A stretch of DNA of 45,000 bases from Candidatus Omnitrophota bacterium (GTDB lineage: Bacteria > Omnitrophota > Gorgyraeia > 2-01-FULL-45-10): contig JAGVGJ010000023.1 in the NCBI GenBank assembly GCA_020057115.1, forward strand, positions 1-45,000. Reading direction: 5' to 3'. The translations under genes and the position numbers were made by a program. Positions 30,101-42,100 of this stretch are shown in pieces. The notes beneath the pieces were generated by a model. The model was given only the letters and a program-made list of their open reading frames with translations. It ran no database searches and was not told the origin of the DNA. Each line of letters starts with the position of its first letter. Position 1 is the first letter of the stretch.

Positions 30101-33100
30101 TAGCGAAACTGGACCAGGCAGCCGCAAGGAATGCCAAGAAATTCAAGATAGTAAATGACCAGGTCGTCTATTACGCTTCCGTGGAGGAGATGAATGCGGA
30201 TAGCCTTAAGATAGACACGCAGATAGCCAACCAGAAGGCATTGAAGGCGAGCCTGTCACTTGACCTCTTCGATATCGCCGTAATAGACCTTAAGAGAAGC
30301 GAGGCTGTAGGCGTGAAAGAGGATAAGCTCCTCGACATGGCCATAAATACGGCCAAGCTATGGAAGATAGACATAAAGGGCCTTGCCACATATGCCGCCA
30401 TCATGGCTAAGCTCGAGATCGTCAGGGCCGAAAACGACAGGGTGCGCAGTCTCCTTGCCGCGGTCCGTCTCGCATGCCTGCAGAAGACGGTAGAGATGTC
30501 AAAGGCAGATTCGGCGATCCGCCAGAAAGAGCGCCTTAAGACATTAAAAGATACGGAAAGAAAAGAGCAGGATCCGGCCAAGAAGGCGGAGCTTGCCGCG
30601 ATGATAGATTTCATCACGATAAATATCGCAAAAGACGAAGCCGAAAGAGACCAGGCGAGGGCCAAGTGGATGGATGCGCTCTCCAAGTATGAAGCAATCA
30701 GGAACACCCTCGGGCAGGTCCTTATCAATATGTGGGGATATGACCCGGCGATACCTCCGGAGACGATAGCCGACAGGATAGAGAATGCCAAGCTGCGCAT
30801 CGACCTTGCCGACAAGATGGTCGCGTTTACGCGCTCGGAGACGCAGCTCGCCGAAATAAAGAAGAAACCGGGCGAGGTCACGAGCATCGAAAGGTCCGAG
30901 ATCATAAAACAGCGCGCCGAGACGGAGCTCATGCAGGCGCTGTTCAACATACTCTCATATACGGGCAATGAGCCGATAGGCGACAGGAATGCGCTCATGA
31001 ATGATTATGCCGCCCGCGCAAAAGCCAACGGCGTAAGCGAGGCCATCGACGAAGCCGCGGCCAGGACGCTTGCCGGCAAGATGACCGAGAATGCCGCGCG
31101 GCTGCGCCTCTTAAGCTTCAAGTTCGACCTGGACAACAGGTCCAAGAATATAGATGTGCTCAAGGCTGAATATGAGAAAGACAAGAGCCGGATAAACACG
31201 CTGAAGCTCGACATAGCCAATGATGAATCGATGATATTGAAAGCCGCCGTAGCCCTTGCCGGCAGCAATATAAATGAAGGAAACTATGAGTTTAAGATAG
31301 AAGAGCTCAAGACCGCGGTCATAGACGCGGATCCGAATCTCATGGCGGCCAAGATGCGCATCGATGACAATAAAGTAGAGCTTGCGTATCTGGACAAGAA
31401 ATTCGCCATCTCTGCCCTGGAAGCGAAGAAGGCGGACCCGGCGAATGCGGACAAGACACTGGACCTGGCGCTCTTTGACGCGCAGATAAATAAGGCCAAG
31501 AAAGAGCTTCTCCTGAACATGCTCGTTGACGACACGCTGAGGAGGATACTCGCCGACCAGGAGAAGGCCGAGCTCAATGCCCTGATAGCGGAATATAAGA
31601 ATGACGAGAAGCTGCTCGCAAGAGACCTGGGCGAGGAGATAAAGATAGCTTCCATCGCCGTGGATATAGCGCAGACGAATATAGACATGCAGAAGGCCGG
31701 AGATGAAATAGACAAGAAGGCCGCCGGCATCCTCGGCGTCTTTAATAAAGTCGAATTCCTGAATGCCGTCACCAAGACCATCCTGGAGTTACGGAGCCCT
31801 GTGGTCAGGGAGATGGCCGAAGGCCTGAAGAGGCTGGAGGATAGCTATACCCAGGCTGTGAATATACTGAAACTGGAAAAGCTCGCCAGGATACCCGAGG
31901 CCAAAAAACTCGCCCTTAAAGCAGAGTACGATAAGAACATGGACAATGAGCTGGCGCAGAGAGAGATCTCCCGCCTCTTCATGCAGGCCGATAAGGAACT
32001 GCAGGAGATACAGGCCAAGATAAAAGCCGAGAGGAAGGTCATCACCGCCGAGTTCGTCGAGCAGGGGATGCTGAGGGGCTATGATAATCTGATCCAGGCG
32101 ATAGAGAATGACAAGAAGATAGACAGGAATACCGCAAATGCGGGAGAGCTGGCCTTGATAGACGCGACCGGCGCCCTTAAGCCGATAGTTGATGCCAAGA
32201 AGCATATAACTTTCGGAGATATAAGAAAGGCTATCCAGGCCGAGGCTGCCAAGAAGGGAATAACCGATCCCGCCATAATAGACGCCATCGGGAATAAGAT
32301 AATAGAGCGGATAGTCCATATCAATGCCGGAGCCATCATAGACATGCACATGCGCCTTGCCGACCTTGATCCCGAATATGCCGATACCCTGCCTGTGCTC
32401 AGGTATGAAGACGCTTATTTCCTTAATGAAGAGTTCAAGAGGATACTCGTCTCGGACCAGGGCTATGGCAGGAGGTTCTATGACCTGATGAATGTGATAA
32501 AGAACTTGCCGGTCATGGCATCCGTCAATTTCAGGGAACAGAAGATATCTTTGATGGACTCGATAAATAAAACCGAAAGCGCGAACTTAAGCATAGCCAT
32601 CGACGAGTTCAATAAGATGACAGAGTATATAATCAAAAAGATCGGTCCGGGAGGTTTTGAAGAATTGATAGAAAAACTCGGGCCAAGCTATAAGGCAGGG
32701 ATATCATACAATGCCGAGGATGGCCTCGAGTTCGGCCTCAAGCTGTTCATAGATGCCGATGTGAAGAGATTCCTTGATGACAGGAAGCTCACGTCCCAGG
32801 ACATGGCCAGATACCTTGATGCCGCGGGAAAGCTGAAACAGGCCAGGTTCGACCAGGCGATAAAGGTCGGAGCCCTGTACCTGAAACTCGTAGTGGCAGA
32901 GAATGTGACAGCCAAAGCCGAGTCAAGATACAATGCCGTGAAATATGACCCGGCCATCCCGTCCAGCATAGTGGCGAAGGGCACGCTCCTCATGCAGCTT
33001 GTCGCAAGCCGCCAGGAACTTAACAGGGTGAGGCAGGAAGTCGCAAGAGAGCTCCGCCTGCCCGCAGATGTCGTCCCGGTCACGGGAAGGGATTTTGCTG

Positions 33101-36100
33101 CAGAGTCCATGGAGAGCGCCGCGGACAAGTATACCCGGGATATAGTATTGATAGCCAAAGAGCATTCTGCCGTCAGCCTGATGGACCTTGTGGGGAAGAC
33201 TAAAGTGACGGAAGGCTCGAACATATGGCTCAACCACCTGCGCATAAAGGTAGGCCTTAACTTCGGATATACGGGCACGGACAACGCAGAGTCCATATTC
33301 GGATATCTCATAAGCATAAAGACCCGCCTGTGGGACAGCCAGAGGGGGCTGCAGGAACAGCTCGACCATCTCAACCAGGCCATACTTGTGAAACAGAGAG
33401 AGGCGTCGCAGGAAGAGCTATTGAGCCAGGCGCGTGTAGAAGAGGTGATGGGCGAAGGCCGCAAGAAGCTCGGCCTTTCTTCCAGAGAGAAGATGAATGC
33501 CATCCTCAACAATATGAATGACAAGCTCGCCAAGGGCGAGAAGATAAATTACGATGATATCAAGGGCTTCATGGAAGACGTGAAATACTATTCGGACTTC
33601 CAGGAAAGGGACTTGAGCGCATATATCGCATTAAGGCTCGTCGCCGCCCAGCTTCAGGACAGGATAGCCGAGCTTGAAAGGGAGAAGGGGGAGCTTGTAG
33701 CCGTAGAAAGACTGAAGGGTTATATAAGCGTGGAGGACAGGCTAAAGGCGGAGATGGCCGAGAAACAGGCTGCTTTGGCAAGCGCCATGGCAAAGAATGA
33801 CGTCACCGCTATAGCCAAGCTCACAATAGATATCGCTATCATCGCCGCAAAACTCGATCCACTGAAGGCACTCACGAACAAGCTTGAGTATAGCTTTAAG
33901 AAGCTTCAGGATGTCATGAAGACTAATGATGAGGTCGCAATCCTCGCCGCGCGGGCCGATATATCGGTGACGATGGAAGATTTCAAGATAGCCATAGACA
34001 AGAAGAAGCGCGAGCTTGAGCCGAGTTTTGATGCCTGGTACAGAAGGGCCGCTACTTTAGACAAGCTTGTGGCAAATGAACTTAAATCTTACACCGACGC
34101 ATTCAGGTCTGTGCTCGGGCCGAATATCGCGCTCTTGGCGGGAAGCGACAGGGAGCGCACGAGAAAATTGGTGATGGCGATAGCCCCGGACCTAAGCATG
34201 GCCCAGAGCTTTATAGACGAGAAATTGCCTGAGCTTAAGCCGGTAGTTCTGCCGGCCCAGCCGAGGATATCCGAAGGATTACTGCCTTCGATAGTAGAGC
34301 GTTTCGATTGGGATACCGCCCAGATCATGCCTATGGCCGCGGCGAACATAGATACTCTTATGCCTGTCGATGATGCCAGGAGCATAAGATTCGGCGAGAG
34401 GACAGGCATCATAGCCGATAAGATAAATAAAGAGCTCTGGCCCGAGATAGAGAAGAAGCTGGGAGAAAGGCTTTCAAGCGAGATCAAGGCAGGGTGGGGC
34501 GACAAGTACAGCATGGCCATAGTAGACGGCAAGCTGGTCCTCACGCTCTATGAGTCATCTCGCAATATCAGGATACCCTCGCCTACGGGAAGGAATTTTG
34601 TCCCGAAACTTATCATAACGCTAGCCCGTGACGACCTGTCGCCTGATTATGCAGCCGGCGAAGAGAACAATATATTAAGCATCATAGACGGCTTTAAGAC
34701 GATAGTCTCTCTTACCATACCTAGGATCGAAGGCACAGCGTATGCTTTCAACCAGGCCGCGAATAATGGCAAGGGCGAGATATACCTTGAGACCAGGTGG
34801 TTCCAGCCGGGCAAGGATAAAAATGACACATATTATCGCGACATGAATACCTATGATCTCCAGGGCCGCCTGATACGCCAGGTAAGAGGGGACATGGTCA
34901 CGGAATATATATATACAGGTATCGGGTATTTCCCGCGCGACATTTCAAGGCCGGCATACCAGAGGATGGCATATCTGCCTTCTGTTGTAAAGATGTACGG
35001 CAAGAATACAAAAGCGCTTCTGGCTGAATACCGGATCACCGGTCTTGACGCCAATACCAATATAGGGACAAGGATGGCCACGATAAACAGGCCCGGCCTT
35101 AATGAAGAACCCATCACCATCATGGAGACATTTGATATAAGAACGGGGAGCGTCATAGAGCGTTCACAGACTACCAAAGACGGCACATCTACAACAAAGT
35201 TTGATTATAAAGGCGGTAATCCATTCCTTGGGACTTACGCCGCTAGCCCGGTATTGACGCCGGCCGTTGCGGTCGCCGCAAAACCCAAGATGGTCGAGAA
35301 GAGGGCCTATGATATCCTGAATGAGAGCCTGGACGATATGGCAAAGAAGGCAGCCGGGATAACCACGGATACACCGCTAAAGGATATAGCCCGTATAGCC
35401 GATGAGGTCGTGGAAGGCCTTGACAGCATAGATGCGACGAAGAACAGGGAAATATCGCGCCTCGAGATACTCGAGTTGCAAAATATAGAGAATGCCATAC
35501 AAAAAGCGCGTCAAGACCTGAGGACGCAGGTGGCCATCGCTATCACGCAAAATAAGAAAGAGAACATCTCCGTAGCCGCTGACCTTGGCCTTGTCTATCT
35601 ATTTGGTAATGTGCTGTCCAGGCCAGAGGAAGCAGGGAAGAAGTCGGTTAATTTCAAGCTGCCGTTCTACGGCCAGGAGATAGAGGGCTTCGGCAATTTC
35701 ATCCTGCGAAAGATACCGGCCGATGACAAGACGAGCCTTGCGGCAAAGGTCGGATACTTTATCACTCAGGTCAGGAAGGCCCGCGCCGAGAAAGTGCGCG
35801 CCGAAGTATCCGGCTTATTGGCCAGGGTAAATACGAATAGCCCGACATTCCGCATGCAAGAGATGAGATCGAGCCTTGAGGCTCTCCTCGCCGAGGCGGA
35901 ATATGCGTTAGATCGATATAATGAGCTTCCGGAAGGAAAAGATAAGGAGAGGGCCAAGCTGTTCCTCTCGTACAATAATGCGGATGAGATAGCTAAGATA
36001 AGGGAGAAGTTCGCCGCCCTGTGCGATAAGGCCGAGAAGGCAAGGGCCGCCATGCGGGCGGAATTCGACGGTATCTATGCGAAAGACATAGCGGTCATAA

Positions 36101-39100
36101 ATGCGGACAGATATCCATACCCGGAAGCCGGGCTTAAAGAGATAAATGCGGCGCTGGAGCGCATAGAGCAGTCATCGAGGAGATATGTAGTCTATTTTGA
36201 GACTGGGAAGTCGCAGTTCGAAACTGTCGTAAAGAAAGTCGTCGAGGCAAGGCTTGCGGCCGGCAAGGAAAGGCAGAAACTGTTAGACCTCCAGAAGGAT
36301 ATACGCCAGAAACAGCTTGACCTGGATAAGATCATCGGCAGTTATGACAAAGATATCCGCGACGAAGCCGAGAGGCCGAAAGATATCAAGGCGGCGCTTG
36401 AGACCCTTGCAAAATTCCGTTCAGAGACAGCTCCAATGATCAAATATATACCGGATGGCAGGGCCGGAGAGGACTTTACTTTAAGGATACGCGGATTTGA
36501 GAATGACACCCACCGGCTATTGCGTCAATTCCTTAGGGAACAGGCCGCCAAGAAAGATAAGGTCGCGAAACTCGATCCGGCCCTCGCAGCCGGCGTGGCA
36601 AACGAGCTGCTCTTCGCTTCAAGCGTCACCAGGGAGCAGAGGCTTGAGAATTACGAATTCCTTGCCGGGATCGCGAAGAAGACAGGCATAGCGCTTGAGA
36701 GCATATATCTCGCAGGCTTAAGCGACAGGCTGAAAGGCGTCAATGAAAAGATAACCGCCGTATTCGCCGACAGATCGCTTAAGGATATAGTGGCATCTTC
36801 TCTAGCCGCCTACCAGGACCTGAATGCCATATCAAATGAGCTTGATATCGGCCTTGCGAAAGCGGATGTTGCCGGGACAGGCGCCCTAATGGCCGAGATA
36901 GCGCGTTTGAAGGCGAGCTTAAAGGCCGCGTCCTTCATTGCTTTCGTAAATAATAATGTAAAAGATTATATCATCGCGGATTTTGTGGCAGGCCTCAGTT
37001 ATCTGGTCTATGACGGGCCTATGGCAGCAAGCTATAGCGACGAAGAGATAACGGCTATAATAACAGCGGCGAAAGACCGCATAAAGGCTGACAAGGACCT
37101 TGCCGCAGATGTCAAGGATGAGATCGGGAAGAGGATAACGGATATCTCCGCCAGGGTGCAGGTCGCCAGGCAGGAGAAAGCTGCCGCAGCTCCCGGAGCT
37201 GTCACCGATGTGGAAGCAATAGCCATGTCGATGCTGGGCATGAGCCAGAAGATGAGATTATCCGACCTTAATGTTGAGCAGGCGCGCCTCCTAATAGAAC
37301 AGTCTAAGGCCCGCGTAACGATAGATGGCTGCATATCGGCCGGTAATTTCCTGAGCCTGCCTGTTACCGGGCACATACTTATAAAGATAGACAATACCTC
37401 TAAATACAAACCGGAGATGGCCAAGACAGTAAAGGCCTTTGAAGAGGTGAGGAAAGAGATAGCCCGCCGCGCCATACTCTCGATGGCCGCCGACAATTAT
37501 ATAGAATATCTCGAAGCCCTGTCAAATTACAATTCGGCCAGAAGCGTTTTGGCAAGCCTTGAGGCAGCCAGGACAGCCCTCCAGGCCCAGAAGGCCCCGG
37601 CCGAAGCGATACGCAATCTATCAGTGAAGATAAGGAATGCCGAGAGGGCCCGAGACGAGAGGTCAGTAGCTCTAAATGTGGCTAAGGTAAAGCTCCCTGC
37701 AGAGCTTGTCGAAAGCATCGCCAAAAGAAACCTTTCGGATGCCGCGCTTGACGAAGAGATAAAGCTTGCCCGCGCCATAAAGACAGGCGATGCGGCTAAA
37801 GATATAGCTTATGAACAGGACCTTGCATACAGGGCTATGAGCATTTTAGTCGAGTATCAGAGGCTTGCGACTGAGATAGTAAAAGAGAACAAGGCCCCGA
37901 TAAGCATATTCCTGTCGCCGAACCTCGTAGCGATGGCCATATTCAATGTATTCCCGCTCATATTCAGCGTCTTTTCAAAAGCCGATCCGGCTGCGATAGC
38001 CGCGGCTCAGAATGATTTTATGGATAAATCGAGGGATCTCGCCAGGTACGGATATACGCTCGAGAATGCAAGGCAGGCGGCGAGGAACATATTTGCCGTG
38101 AGGAAAGCGGTGCTCGAAGAAGTGACGCGCGAGCGCGAGAGGGCTAAAGCGGATCTCGACAAGTTCTGGACAGCGGACGGCAAGCTTATAGCCGGCGCCG
38201 ATCCCGTGGAAGCATCCGCGAAGCTTGTCTACTACAATAATATGAACGAGTCCTACAACAGGGCGCGCAGGGGATATCTTGAAGGCGTCTCCCAGTGCGC
38301 GGGCCTGTCTATAGACACGACATCCATAGTCGGGAATAAGGATATCCAGTCCCAGCTCGCGACCCAGTTCGCGGCCCGGAGGGGCGTTGAGGTCGCGCGC
38401 TTTGCGAAGATACTTGATTCAAGGACGACATCCGGCGGAGCCGCATGGTTCAAGGATGGCATGTTCAATGAAATAGTTGCCAATTTTGAAGGCAATAAGG
38501 GCGTTCTCGAGATAAATACCACTAACCTTGTAGACAGTTATGGCTATGAGGCCCGCCAGGCAGGCCCTGACTTCTCCGTTGTCATGGCGGTGGAGAATGC
38601 GAAAGCGGTAGATGAATATACCGAGACTATAAGGGCGAAAGGCGAGAGGCGCATAGCTATGACGCCTGATTCGGAAGTGCGCCTTGGTCTTTTGACCACG
38701 GTCAAGACGAATGATTTCGGCACAAAGGCAGATTTCTCCAACACGCAGGTCGACCTAAGCTATAAGACCACCAAAGAGAAGTATGAGGTCACCATACCTA
38801 ATATACAGGCTGTCGTGGGCGAGGATGGCAAAGTATCATGGGCCATAGGAGCCGGGTTCGTCGATAAGGCGAACCATTTCACGATGGATACCGGTATCCT
38901 GATAAGCGAGAATAATGAGATATCATTCTGGATAAGGGGCAGGAAGGTATTCTATTCTGACAAGAAGGCCGTAGGCGACATAGCATTCCAGTACAGGGAT
39001 GACAATATATCCATATCAGGTTATCGCACTTTTCGCGGCAGATGGACCATAGAGGCAGGCGTATCTTACAGTAATGAGGTGGCGAAGGCCCTTGCCGGCT

Positions 39101-42100
39101 TAAAGCATAAGATAGGCCAGAATGGTATGGTCGCCCTGAACCTTGAGATAGACGAGAATGAGCGGGGATCTGCAAAGGCGGTATTCTCCGACCAGGTATC
39201 CTATGCCACTAAAGTCTATGGAGGGGCAGGCGTCAAGACAGACCGCGGTGATATAACAAGCAAAGAAGCCAATCTCGGCGTGCAGCGGCGCGTGGAAGGC
39301 GGGACGCAAAGCGCCGAGGTGACATATAGCGAGGCAGACGGATTCACCGGAATACTTACCAGAGATTTTGAGACTTCCGGCATACGCTTAAGCGGCAACA
39401 AGACTAAGCAGATGCTCGAGATGTACAAGAATAATCTCCTCTATCCCGGAGACAGGGCCACTTTCAGCATAGGCTCTGAGGACGGCGATATCACAGTTGA
39501 AGCATTCTTGGAAGGCAACCTTGCGAAGCGTGTTGACCCGAATATGCCTTTTGGCGCGGCTCCTGTAGAAGGTGCGCGCCTGACCGGGCCTGCGCCATGG
39601 ATAGGCGGCGAGCAGCCGGTCACTCCGGAACTTGGATTTGGACAGAAGATACTGAGATTTTTCGGAAAGACCGTAACGGAACCTGCGCCTGTCGGGCCTC
39701 CGATAGCAGTAAGGGTCGAAGCGCCTAAGCCTATAGTCGTCGCAACAGGACCTGTCGTCGAAGAGATTATCCCTGAGACTAAAGAGATCGAAGCCGCGAG
39801 CAATCCGATACTTGCCCAGATAGTCATGCCGGAAGAGAAGGCGGCCGAAGAGAGGAAGGCCGCGGCTCCGGAGACAAGGATAGATGCCACTAAAGAGATG
39901 GAGCGCCGCCAGAAACTGAGAGAAGAGGCACTCAAGGAAGAGGCCCCGGCTCCTATCATTCCGGGAGCTGCTATAGCTCCGTATGTTCCTGTCATCACTC
40001 CTGAAGCCCCGCCGGCTAAAGGCGCATTGACCATGATAGGCGAAGAGGCAGCCAAAGTTGTCGAGAAGGCAAAAGGCGTCACCGTACAGGACATACTGAA
40101 TATTGCGTTATGGTCGAACACGGCCCAGGCAGGTGAAGGCAATGTATTTGTTCCCACGCCTCCATCAGACAAGACAGAGGAAGAGAAGGCAAGGGAATAT
40201 CTTACGAATGCCCAGGCAGCCGGTAAAGATGTCACCGCGATCCTTGACGGTTATAACAAGCTTGTCGCGGATATAGATAAGAAGTTCGCAGAGCTTAGGG
40301 CCGGGGAGAAGGCCGCAGATGAGAAGTTTGCGCCGGCGCTCTTAAAGGCAAAGAATCTCGTCGATGCGCTCAATGCGTCTAATGCCGCATGGGCTAATTT
40401 GGAGCCGGCTCTTGCAAAAGCCGCGCAGGAAGGCGCTAAGGTAAGGGAGAATGCCCTTGCGGAATCCGACACTTTAAGGGAACAGCTTCTACCGAAACTG
40501 TATGCGATGAGGCAGAATTCGGAAGCCCTCGTGCAGCAGTTAAGGGACTTGAGGGCAGGAGAGCTTAAGAACCTTGAGTGGGTGAGAGCTAACCAGGCAT
40601 ACTTAAAAGCCGCCGAAGAGAAGCTCGTTGAACTTAATAAGAAGATAGACGGAGTGATAAGCCAGCTCGAATCCGGCATCGCTTCATATATAGGTATACA
40701 GAAAGAAGCGGCGGCCAAGCTGGCAGCCACAAGCGGAAAGGCGCGCAAGGGAGCCGAAGATTATGCGGTATTGATGGCGCGCTCCGCCCAATTGTTCAAG
40801 GATTTCGATGAGAACGCGAAGGTTCGGGCCGCGACATTCTGGTCACGCGTCAGCGTAGCCGAAGGCCGCAGAAAGTCCATACCCAAAGGCACGGCCGGGC
40901 TATTGCCGTCAGACAGGGCAAGGCTCGAAGGATATGTCCAGCAGTATGCCGCTCCCGGAAAAGTGAGCGATGAGGTCGCTTATTGGGAGAATTGCATAAA
41001 GACAGGCGTGGTCAATTTCGACTTTGTCGATAAGCTTGTCTCCAACTTCGCGTATCTTGCAAAAGAGACAGCCTTAAAAGATTATCTCGGCCATGACATA
41101 ACTACCGACAATAAAGAGTTATATTACTGGGCAGGCGCGCTTACGGCTAATGGCGAGAGGAGCGTCAGGGACTTCATCACGGCGCAGAACCAGGTAAAAG
41201 AGAAGATCGCTACACTGGTGAATAATAACAGGTTCAGCATAAATGAGCCGAACCATGTCGCCCGCGCCAACCTCTGGGCTTCCCCGGCCGCATTTGCCGG
41301 TTCCGATATCAATAAGGTAAATGCCATCCTCGACACGATCATAGCCAACCGCGTCGATATAGAGAACTTTATCGGCAGAAAAGACTTCGCTACCGCGGAC
41401 ATGAATGCCCTGGTCTTGTGGGCATACCAGATAAATGCCTGGAAGGCCGACGGCGTAAATGCTGCGGCGATGCTCCAGATGATGAGCCTATTGAAGCCTG
41501 TGTACAAGGATTATCTTGCCAAGACCCAGCCTGGTGTCGACCTCGATAAAGAGCTGCAGTCGCCATATTCCGTCTCTTCGGACAGCCTGGCGAAATTCGC
41601 CGCCATGGTCTCGACAAGCGGCGTCGTCCCGGCAAGCGGTTTTGACAGGACATTTATAGAGACATTGCTAAAGTCCCAGACCGCCTACCATGACCTGATA
41701 AAGTCTCTTATAGGAACAGGCGTTTCCGAGACGGATTCCAATTATATTAAGACATACATAGGCATCCTCTCGACATTGAATGCCTCAAGGACCAAGATGT
41801 ACGAGATACTCGCATCTATGGTGGGCTTGAAAGATAATGTCTTCGCCAAGGATGCCGGCCTTTCGAATTTCGTATTTAAAGGCGCGTTCAGCGCCGTGAA
41901 CCCGGAGCATATGCGCATCATGTTAAGGCTCGCCATGCTGGAAGTCCTATATTTTGATGAGACAGGCAATGCGCTCGACAGCGGCCTCCTGGTAAAAAAG
42001 ATGAGGGATCTGTCAGGCGACATGCAGAAGTTCGCGTTAAGGAGCGATGAGCTGTCTATATCCGTGGAAGCCGACCGCAATTATATGTTCTACTGGGCGC

